Source: Chara braunii (lineage: Eukaryota > Streptophyta > Charophyceae > Charales > Characeae). From it: DNA of 22,999 nt. The stretch is from positions 1,573,273 through 1,596,271 of the forward strand of contig BFEA01000106.1 of the NCBI GenBank assembly GCA_003427395.1, given 5' to 3'. Shown here piece after piece: positions 15,992-22,999 of this stretch. Positions within the stretch are counted from its first letter, which is position 1. Each line of letters opens with the position of its first letter. A program made the translations under genes and the position numbers. Under the pieces are notes generated by a model, which saw only the letters and a list, made by a program, of their open reading frames with translations, was not told the origin of the DNA and did no database searches.

Positions 15992-18900
15992 TCAATCCAA
16001 GGCAGGACCTTTCCCCTTTTGCTGTCTCTCGTAGGCTCGGACTATATCGGGAGCTGTCTCTAAAAGTTCAGATCTTGTAAACCAGCAGTCGTCTTCTGGT
16101 TCCTGATAACTAAAGTGAACCTTATATTGTTTTTGCGGATGACCCCTACCTCCAGTTCTGAAGACATCTTCAACCACTATACCATTTATGTCATATCTTC
16201 CATCCATATCCGGTGGGATCATCGATCTACGGGATGGAAACTGATCACTTGTTTGACAAGGTAGTAACTTCGATGCGTGGAAAACTGGGGAAGTGTGGAG
16301 GTGTGCTGGTAACTCTATGGTGTAGGACGGTCCATCTTCACCGCCCTTGACTTCCATAACAGGCCACGGTCCTCTATACGTGGACAGTAACTTCTGCGAG
16401 ATGTTCTCCTCAGGTGCAAACTCTTTAGAACTAACCCAGACTAAGTCGCCTACTTGAAACTGTGAAGGGCGACGATGTTTGTTTGCTTGTTCTATCATCC
16501 TATGCTGGGCTTTCCTGAGGTTTTCTACGACAGTAGCTAGTTCTTTCTCGTGCTGTACAGCAAACTCCCTGGTCCCGGGCAGCAATCTGTGAATCTGATC
16601 CCGGTTGAGTCCCTCAAACGGTCGGTGCGGTCGGAAGGACTTGTGCAGTTTGTTGGGAGTGCGGCATGTAGACAAATGCACGCTGTTATTGTATGCACTA
16701 GCTACTTTGGGTAACATCTCATCCCAGTTAATCTGATCCGGCCTAATATACATGCGCAGAACTTGTTGTAAGATCTTGTTCATTTGCTCTGTCTGACCGT
16801 TAGTCTCTGGATGACGGCCGGACGACATCAACAACTTAGATCCATATACTCCCATGAGTTCTTGCCAGTTCTGGCTGGTGAAGCGACTATCTCTATCGCT
16901 AACTATCGACAGCGGGATTCCATTCTCACTAACCCAACAGTCAAAGAATCTCTGTATGACTAAATCAGTACGTGCCTCTGAAGGCAAAGGAACAAAAACT
17001 GCGTATTTACTAAATCGGTCAACTATGACCATGACTTGGCTCTTGCCATGCCTGCTCTTGACGTGGGTGTCCATGAAGTCTATGGACACTGAGTCTCCCG
17101 GCTGATCCGGAATGGGTAAGGGTCTGAGAAGACCTAGTGGGGCGCGCATAGAACTCTTGTTACGCTGGCAAACCTTACAACTGCGAACATACTCTACGCA
17201 GTCATTTTTCATCCCTGGCCAGGTATACGCGCGCATTAGATTGGCTAAAGTCTTTTGCCAACCGAAATGACCCTCTGTGTCGTGGCATTCGACCAAAATC
17301 AGACTACAAATCTCTTTGCTATTGGGGACGCACAGGCGGTCAAACACATTAGTCTTCTCAAAAAGCAACCCTTCAGTAGTGCGGTAATTCGACTCTGTCT
17401 CCGGGGCCTCCTTGACTTTCTTAAGGAGCTCACTATAGATAGGGTCCTGCGCGTAAGCTTCTCTAACCTTCTGTTGCAGATCCTTCCCTATATCGAGGTA
17501 GTGTACTATTGCCCCAAAGTAATCAACTCTTCTACTTAGAGCATCCGCGACTATGTTATACTTCCCCTTGACTGGCTTGAGCTCAAAGTCGTAGTGATCT
17601 AGCTCTGCGGCCCAACTAGTAAGCTTAGGTGTCATCTTGGCCTGCGTCTTTAACCACCGTAACGTTTCATGGTCAAAATAGAATTTGAAGTGCCTCCCAA
17701 GCAAGTAGTGCTTCCAGTGGTCTAACGCTTGCCTGAGAGCGTAGAGTTCTCTCTCATAGGCAGATGTCGCGACCTTCTCTGAAAGCATTCTGGCGGACAT
17801 GAACTCTACGGGCCTATAGCCATTGCCATCGTCTTGCTGTAACACTGCGCCTATACCGTACTGGCTAGCATTCGTAGTAACGACAAAAGGCAAGGACGGA
17901 TTGACGACCTTAAGGACCGGATACTCTATCAATGTCTGCTTTAGCTTCTTCATGGCAGACGTGCAGTCCTTGTCCCACTTCCAGATTGTCTCCTTTCTCA
18001 GCAATCTGCAAAGGGGCGCAACGATGGTGGAGAAGTTCCTCACAAACTTCCTGTAGTAATTCGCTAAGCCCAGGAACGAGCGCAACTCTGTCAGCATACG
18101 TGGCGTGGTCCAATCTCTAATCGTTGCGATCTTGCTATCCTTTGGCTTAACGCCGTCTCCGTCTAAGACGTGGCCTAGGTACAAAACTTGGTTCTTCGCC
18201 CAATCGCACTTCTTTGCATTGATCTTGAAGTAAGCTTCCCTCAGCTTCTCCAAGACCTGCCTGAGATGCCCCTGATGCTCTTCGAGGGTCCGGCTAAACA
18301 CTAAGATGTCGTCTAAGTAAACTACAACAAACATGTCTAACCACGACCTAAACAAATCGTTCATGCAGCGCTGGAACGTAGCTGGCGCATTGGTTAGTCC
18401 AAAGGGCATCACGATGAACTCGTAGTGCCCATATCTAGTCCGAAAGGCTGTCTTATACTGATCATCAGGATGCACCCCTATCTGATGATACCCGGACTTC
18501 AAATCTATCTTGAAAAAATACTTCGCCCCCTGCACTCGATCTAAGAGATCGTCTATTCTAGGTAGTGGCTCAACATTCTTTACCGTAATAGCATTCAGAC
18601 CCCTATAGTCTATGCACATTCTCAGCTCTCCCTCTTTCTTAGGGACAAAGAGAACAGGCGCTCCGAAAGGGGACGAACTGGGCCTAATCCAACCCTTCTC
18701 GAGGAGCTCGTCTAATTGCTTGGGAAGCTCCTCTAACTCCCGTGGGGACATCCTATACACAGCGCCCTTATAAATCCTACTGCCACGCTCTATCTCAATG
18801 CGATGTTGGATGGGCCGCGGTACCACCCCTATCGGCGGCTCAATTAGATCCTTGAACTCTTCCAGCAGTTTGGCAATCGCAGGGTCCATCGGCTTTTCTT

Positions 18901-19588
18901 CCGTAGGCTCAGTCACTGGCCTAACATAGGCAACAAAAACCTGTTCCTCCAACTTCTCCTTTTTCACCAGTCTGGCGAACGCGGGGGCACTAAGGCAGCA
19001 GTGCGCCAAGGAATTCTCTACCCCTGACACATGGAACAGGCGGGCAGTCTTGGTTTCGCCTGACGAACTAGGGAGCCTACACTCGTGCTCCTTCAAATGG
19101 AGTGTGGCCCCGGCTGCCTCTCCCCAATCCATTCCCAGAACAATATCAAAGGGGAGGCTGTCTTCTACGAGGAGAGTCAGGGAGTGGAGAATCTTTTCCA
19201 CTTTCCCATCTTTCTCTAGGCGGAAATACGCCTGGATTCCCTCTACGTAATCCTCTACAACCATAGTGCGATTGTCCGTGAGGATACTAACTATGGGGTC
19301 TGTCAATTTCTGGACTTTAAATCCCAGCCTCAACTTCTGCAGGGCTTTCCTACTAATATAGCTGTGAGTGGCCCCTGAGTCTACTAGGGCCCCTACTCTA
19401 CTTCTAAAAATCTCTGTATCTAGCAATATAAGCTGCCCTTTATTCTCCTTCTTCATCTTGGCCCAGGCGGGCATCCTCTCCTTCAACTCTTCGGCCACGC
19501 CTATGAGGGAGGTGTCTAGCGAAACTCTAACACAAGCAGTTTCGGGACAGCTGTCTAGACACCGGCCTGCAACCTCTGCCGTAGGCAC
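15992..19588 (-). CDS. pol: Ty3/gypsy pol polyprotein (PR-RT-RH-IN-chromodomain)
   Basis: An uninterrupted 1198-codon frame. Codon 1 here is GTG, chosen only as an end point; the frame is open further upstream and overlaps the gag end (RQPPVGVATAPTTRP). Protease: LVDSGATHSYIS, Asp70. RT about 270-490: LRMCIDYRGLN, FFKIDLKSGYHQI (Asp362), MPFGLTNAPATF and catalytic YLDD at 424-427. RNase H about 565-690: TTNASQYGIGAVL, with Asn573 where the family has catalytic Asp; Glu614, the Asp639 region and ADALSRR are present. Integrase: zinc finger His769, His774, Cys804, Cys807; core Asp837, Asp898 and Glu934 (GQTEQ). GPWPV and HPVFH-like HTSPVFHASKLLP follow, then a chromodomain-like tail about 1131-1188 (YDINGIVVEDV, YKVHFSYQEPEDDCWF). 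Pol lies in the -1 frame relative to gag, so a -1 shift would be the likely route of expression. The protein would work in virus-like particles and at the chromosomal target. Confidence 0.93.
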   Translation of the reverse strand: MPTAEVAGRCLDSCPETACVRVSLDTSLIGVAEELKERMPAWAKMKKENKGQLILLDTEIFRSRVGALVDSGATHSYISRKALQKLRLGFKVQKLTDPIVSILTDNRTMVVEDYVEGIQAYFRLEKDGKVEKILHSLTLLVEDSLPFDIVLGMDWGEAAGATLHLKEHECRLPSSSGETKTARLFHVSGVENSLAHCCLSAPAFARLVKKEKLEEQVFVAYVRPVTEPTEEKPMDPAIAKLLEEFKDLIEPPIGVVPRPIQHRIEIERGSRIYKGAVYRMSPRELEELPKQLDELLEKGWIRPSSSPFGAPVLFVPKKEGELRMCIDYRGLNAITVKNVEPLPRIDDLLDRVQGAKYFFKIDLKSGYHQIGVHPDDQYKTAFRTRYGHYEFIVMPFGLTNAPATFQRCMNDLFRSWLDMFVVVYLDDILVFSRTLEEHQGHLRQVLEKLREAYFKINAKKCDWAKNQVLYLGHVLDGDGVKPKDSKIATIRDWTTPRMLTELRSFLGLANYYRKFVRNFSTIVAPLCRLLRKETIWKWDKDCTSAMKKLKQTLIEYPVLKVVNPSLPFVVTTNASQYGIGAVLQQDDGNGYRPVEFMSARMLSEKVATSAYERELYALRQALDHWKHYLLGRHFKFYFDHETLRWLKTQAKMTPKLTSWAAELDHYDFELKPVKGKYNIVADALSRRVDYFGAIVHYLDIGKDLQQKVREAYAQDPIYSELLKKVKEAPETESNYRTTEGLLFEKTNVFDRLCVPNSKEICSLILVECHDTEGHFGWQKTLANLMRAYTWPGMKNDCVEYVRSCKVCQRNKSSMRAPLGLLRPLPIPDQPGDSVSIDFMDTHVKSRHGKSQVMVIVDRFSKYAVFVPLPSEARTDLVIQRFFDCWVSENGIPLSIVSDRDSRFTSQNWQELMGVYGSKLLMSSGRHPETNGQTEQMNKILQQVLRMYIRPDQINWDEMLPKVASAYNNSVHLSTCRTPNKLHKSFRPHRPFEGLNRDQIHRLLPGTREFAVQHEKELATVVENLRKAQHRMIEQANKHRRPSQFQVGDLVWVSSKEFAPEENISQKLLSTYRGPWPVMEVKGGEDGPSYTIELPAHLHTSPVFHASKLLPCQTSDQFPSRRSMIPPDMDGRYDINGIVVEDVFRTGGRGHPQKQYKVHFSYQEPEDDCWFTRSELLETAPDIVRAYERQQKGKGPALD

Positions 19589-19662
19589 ATGTGGTGTGGG
19601 AGTCTCTTGCCGGCTAGCGCTATTTTTCCCACATGGCCTAGTGGTAGGGGCAGTTGCTACCC

Positions 19663-21687
19663 CTACCGGCGGCTGCCTTTTGGCCCTTGGGCAGCCGTTC
19701 GGGTCTCTCTATACTTGGGACAATATTTGATGATATGGCCCGGGTCACAGCAGAAAATGCACTGGACCCGGTCCAATCGTTTTTGCCATAAGTCCTGGTC
19801 CAGACCCAAAGATTCCCAAGGCCTACCCTGAGGTAGCCCTGGGTGCCATCCTCCTACTCTATAGGGAGACCTGTTCCTAGGACTGTTTTGCGGGGGACCT
19901 TGACCCCTGCGTCCCGTTTGGCGGTTTCCTCCTCTGCCGCCAACCCCCTGATCGCCCTGGAATCGGTTCCCTGAGGCCCGGCCCCCTTGGCCCTGGCCTC
20001 TTCCTCCTTGCGGCCTCCCTCCAGCCGCGACAGCAGCGTAGGATCTCCCCTGGCCCACACCGCTGTCCTCCTCCTCTAGCCCCCACTCAATCTAGTCGTA
20101 GGGNATCTCATCCACACTACCCTCATCTAACGTCAGGACAAGGTTGTCCTTAGTCTTTACCTGCCCTGAGATAGTGCGACCTTTCCATTGCTTTCCCCTG
20201 TCCAAATCCTTGTGCCAGAAGGTAGACAGGGACACGGACTTCGCTTCAAAAGCCACCACTTCACGGCTAAGGGAATCGTAAGTGGTGGCAGGGTCTTCGC
20301 TCTTCGCGAAGAACTGCCCTCGAAAGGCTTCGGGCATAGCCCGGTAAAAGAGGTTGACGAACTGGCCCTCTGTGACCCCATGGTTAGGGATGGCCACCAA
20401 CTCATCCATCGTACCCTTGAGTGCCCTGGCACTCTTCCATTTATGAGAATTGATGGTTTGGAGCTTGTCTGAGGCCTTGAGACTGCGAGCGACATCAGCA
20501 AATCGCTCGCGCAGCAATTTTATAAAATCGATGAGGGGAGTAAATGCGGAATACGCAACTGGATCGTCATTACAGTTGGCAGCGCGAACAAGGGACCTTG
20601 CAAAGCTAGCGGCCTCGTCTCTAAGCGCGTGGATCGCGATCAGAACCTGCTGCTCTGGGGAGACCTGTTGCAGATGCACATAGGTCTTGACGTTGGCTTC
20701 CCAGTTGTCAAATTTCTCTTCCCTTTTTCCACTGCAGGAATCAGGGAACTTGACCTTGACCGGCTCGTCCGCCTCCTCCTCCTTGGGAGCTGCCGCCTTG
20801 ATGCCTTCAATGGCGCCAGCGCAAAACCGTTCGGTCTTGTCTAGACGATGACCCACCTCGGCTCCAACAGCGCCTACTAACTCACGAGCAAAGTCCCAGA
20901 AGCCCAATCGTATTGAGCGCACAGCTATATCTTGACTCCTACTGAAGTCATATTGGCCCGCCTGAATCCGTGCCAGGCGTGCGACACTTTGGGCTACGAC
21001 TCGCATCTGAGCTGGGAGTTCAGTTTGGGCGGCTACTTGCTCTTCCAACTTTTTCACCTCCTCTAATTCTGCCGCCGCCTCCGCTGCCTTGTCAACTCTT
21101 CTCTTCTTCTCCCTCATCACTGCTAATTTCCACTCCATCCTCTTCTCGTCTTCCAACGCCTGTCGTCTGAGGAGATCTTTCTCTGCATCCCAAACCCTCA
21201 TGGCAGCCTCTTGCTGATCCTGCGGGATGTACATACTAACTTCTTCCTCTTCTTCCACAGACAGATTGGCAACCCATTCGGATATCCTCTTCTCTAGGTC
21301 CCCACCGTGGCTGCCATTGTGCTGCCCACTCTGCCTTTGCAACGGCGGTCCTTCCTCTTCTTCATCCACCTCCTTCAACTTCGCCTCCTCTTCCTTCTTG
21401 ATCCTCTCCTTCTCCCTGACCATCTCTTCCTCGATCTTTCTCAACTTGGCCGCCTGCTCTTCCTGCAAGGCCTTGTTCTTGGCCTCCTTCTTCTCCTTCC
21501 TCTCCTGCAGAATGGCGGCCATCTTCTCCTCCTCCTCCTTCGTGTAGGGGTTGGTGGAAGTACCACCACGAGTGGGCCCAACTCTACACGTGAAAGTGGG
21601 CCAAAAGCCCAGAGGAAANAGGAGACGCCANAGGGTCCCCNAGAGNGAGAACCCAACNAGNANCCCATACATCGGATAGTCATCCAT
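19663..21687 (-). pseudogene. gag: Ty3/gypsy gag with one in-frame stop
   Basis: A structural protein that packages element RNA. I start at ATG 21687-21685 (MDDYPMYG); the GTG ten codons earlier is less likely. The first 60 codons contain seven Ns, so they are uncertain. Residues of about 50-250 are a highly charged Glu/Lys coiled coil (KMAAILQERKEKKEAKNKAL and beyond). A retrotransposon gag/capsid-like region follows (KFDNWEANVKTYVHLQQVSP ... EGQFVNLFYRAMPEAFRGQF). TAG at 20094-20092 interrupts the frame, which continues unchanged into IEWGLEEEDSG, a Gly/Arg/Gln-rich linker and the zinc knuckle CIFCCDPGHIIKYC (CX2CX4HX4C, near 19760), ending at 19663. The stop would separate capsid from nucleocapsid and from pol. 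It could be a real lesion, a read-through stop or an assembly error. The total of about 675 codons is long for gag because of the coiled coil. Confidence 0.82.
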
Positions 21688-21717
21688 CGTGGTGTTGGTG
21701 CACGACAAAGGTCCCAC

Positions 21718-22429
21718 TCCTCACCACGTAGACCTACCCGGACACACTGACCTACTGACTGGCTCTCTAAGATCCACTGCTCACAACTATTCCAAGGTTG
21801 TCACTACAGAACCAAAAGCTGATCAGGAGGCATTTAAGGAGATCCCCCAAACTCCGCAGGAATTCTTTAACGTCGCAACAGGACGACGCGATCATCTTGG
21901 CTCCTCTGGTGATTTCAGCCCGCAACTCATCCCGTCCAGCCTCCTGTGCCACACCAAGCAGCCCGCCGGTCGGTACCGGTCCTTGGAGGGGTTCGTGTCC
22001 CTCGGGTCAGTCGAGTCGTCAAACACGGATCATCAGCCTTCTGGGTCCGGTAGGGGAGTGGCTCAACCAGGCCTCAACACTTAAAGACGGCCTTCGTTTC
22101 AGCCCACACCTCGGAGTTCGGACCCTCCACACTGAACTCAGTAGACCTGCCGGACAGTACCGGTCATTGGGCTAGACGAGTTGTTTAACGAGCGCTCGCC
22201 GCTCATGCCCAGGTCTCTAGATGCCAGAGTAGAGCTTTGGTCCTACTAAGCCCGTGCAGGTTTGGCAGCAAGGCCCTATGCTTCATCCACAGAGTCCTAA
22301 CACCTAAGATAGAAGAGACTCAATGCAGAAAGAGTAGACAGACAGACTCAGCAAGTACCGTCGGGTAAGTGCACATCCACAAGGTAAGGGGATAGGCTGA
22401 CGGCTCAACGAGATATCACCAACTCCAGC
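21718..22429. other. Region upstream of gag, no gene or LTR recognised
   Basis: For a minus-strand element the 5' leader and LTR should lie here, but nothing matches the putative 3' LTR and I see no tRNA primer-binding site. There is one weak direct repeat: cccgccggtcggtaccggtc (near 21961) and cctgccggacagtaccggtc (near 22147), about 186 bp apart. Plus frames of up to 131 codons (21689-22084) have no motif. Confidence 0.35.
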
Positions 22430-22541
22430 TTGGTCAAAATCTTGGTCAGCAGCTCCGGCCAACGCCTTGGTCAACGCCGAGTCAACGCAGACAAGCTCCG
22501 GTCAACGCTTGGTCAACCACCCTGGTCAACGCCTGGTCAAC
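22430..22541 (+). repeat. Cluster of GGTCAAC-type short repeats
   Basis: TGGTCAA or close variants (CGGTCAAC, GAGTCAAC, GGCCAAC) occur about nine times in about 110 bases, often followed by GCC. Spacing is irregular, so it is a degenerate minisatellite. The reverse complement GTTGACC contains TTGAC, the core of plant W-boxes, but the arrangement alone does not show regulation. Confidence 0.6.
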
Positions 22542-22632
22542 CCTTCACCTCGGCTATGGCTGCCGACACCTTCACCTTCGTCACCCCTGCTGTCTACTTC
22601 CCCATCCTTCACTTTCTTTCTCTTCACTTTCG

Positions 22633-22635
<3 letters not shown>

Positions 22636-22694
<59 letters not shown>
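22636..22694. repeat. (TA)n microsatellite
   Basis: An uninterrupted run of about 29 TA dinucleotides, passing directly into a TTTA-rich tract. Confidence 0.95.
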
Positions 22695-22697
<3 letters not shown>

Positions 22698-22730
22698 ATT
22701 TATTTATTTTATTTATTTATTTATTTTTTC
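22695..22730. repeat. TTTA-rich tract
   Basis: Repeats of TTTA/TTTTA follow the TA run without a break; T-rich throughout. Confidence 0.8.
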
Positions 22731-22749
22731 TTTGTGCTCGCCCCCAGCT

Positions 22750-22915
22750 ATGTCTGTCTTCTTCTTCAATCTCCTCCTCCCATGCTTCTTCTTCTCTCTC
22801 CTTAGTCCCTCCTTCTCTGTCCTCCCTTTCTCCCTCCTCCAGTACTCTGTGCCAATACTCCGCGGCTATGGCCGCCGTCTTCCTTCTCAACCGGACTCCA
22901 CAGCTCGCCTCACAG
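22750..22915 (+). other. Possible exon ending at a consensus splice donor
   Basis: An ATG at 22750 opens a frame of about 55 codons (MSVFFFNLLLPCFFF...) that reaches CAG|GTAAGT, a full-consensus eukaryotic 5' splice site with GT at 22916-22917. The frame is very hydrophobic and CT-rich, which could be a signal-anchor start or merely a pyrimidine-rich leader in translation. The sequence beyond is a CT repeat cut by the window edge, so no second exon can be tested. It is the only hint of a host gene in the window. Confidence 0.2.
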
Positions 22916-22941
22916 GTAAGTGACAACCAATCTTGGATCGC

Positions 22942-22944
<3 letters not shown>

Positions 22945-22999
<55 letters not shown>
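22945..22999. repeat. (CT)n microsatellite at the right edge
   Basis: An uninterrupted CT repeat from about 22945 to the end of the window; its full length is unknown. Confidence 0.95.

Larger units (their letters stand above)
14970..21717 (-). mobile_element. Ty3/gypsy retrotransposon, chromovirus-like (5' LTR not found)
   Basis: Order on the minus strand is gag (21687-19663), then protease, RT, RNase H, integrase and a chromodomain-like tail (pol to 15992), then a probable 3' LTR. RT before integrase defines Ty3/gypsy (Metaviridae), and the integrase tail suggests a chromovirus. Pol is uninterrupted, far better preserved than the neighbouring LINE, so this is the youngest large insertion here. 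No repeat of the 3' LTR region is visible between 21720 and 22999. The 5' LTR is therefore beyond the window, deleted or very different. No envelope-like gene is present. Confidence 0.88.

Noticed and set aside
17910-18120. Plus and minus frames inside gypsy RT and gag
   Set aside because: Shadows of the pol and gag frames; no independent evidence.
21961-22166. LTR pair suggested by the ccgg..tcggtaccggtc repeat
   Set aside because: Similarity covers only about 25 bases and does not continue; too short for an LTR.
1-22999. CRISPR array, bacterial defence or phage genes
   Set aside because: No regularly spaced repeats with unique spacers and no bacterial gene structure; the repeats seen are micro- and minisatellites or transposon ends.

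Overview
The window looks like nuclear DNA of a green-lineage eukaryote rather than a bacterium, and almost everything recognisable in it is retroelement. It holds a Ty3/gypsy element with an integrase C-terminal chromodomain-like tail, a two-ORF LINE with an AP-type endonuclease, a Penelope-like reverse transcriptase relic, a fold-back MITE, and long GTT, T, AT and CT tracts. There are no ribosome-binding-site-led operons, rRNA genes or convincing tRNA genes. The combination recalls my memory of transposon proteins annotated in the charophyte Chara braunii; that species guess is inference. Single Ns (seven between 21619 and 21663) mark a draft assembly.

Layout. About 1-550: nothing recognised. 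550-1508 (minus): a decayed retroelement accessory ORF with an RD-rich N-terminus, a CCHC knuckle and a coiled coil. 2077-2385: three degenerate tandem repeats. About 2500-4490 (minus): a broken Penelope-like RT gene. About 4525-5494: a LINE ORF1 fragment split into two head-to-head pieces, as expected of a twin-primed (5'-inverted) insertion. 5581-6215: a diverged duplication. 6510-6717: a hairpin present twice. 6817-6928: (GTT)10 followed by 78 T. About 6930-14963 (plus): a nearly full-length but dead LINE with ORF1 (about 7184-10400), itself interrupted by a MITE of about 333 bp, and ORF2 (about 10385-14963: endonuclease, RT, zf-RVT-like knuckle). About 14970-21717 (minus): a young-looking gypsy element with a probable 3' LTR, an uninterrupted 1198-codon pol frame and a gag broken by one stop. 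21720-22999: low-information DNA with GGTCAAC repeats, AT and CT microsatellites and, at the very edge, a possible exon with a consensus splice donor.

The layers have different ages. The Penelope-like gene and the twin-primed LINE piece are heavily decayed. The 7-15 kb LINE has about ten lesions. The gypsy pol has no stop at all, though one RNase H catalytic Asp reads as Asn. The gypsy element lies directly behind the LINE ORF2 stop and may have inserted into the LINE's 3' region. I found no non-transposon gene I can defend and no clear new defence or regulatory system. The least explained items are the C-terminal domain of the very long LINE ORF1, the MITE built from tandem hairpins, and the CCHC/coiled-coil ORF at the left edge.
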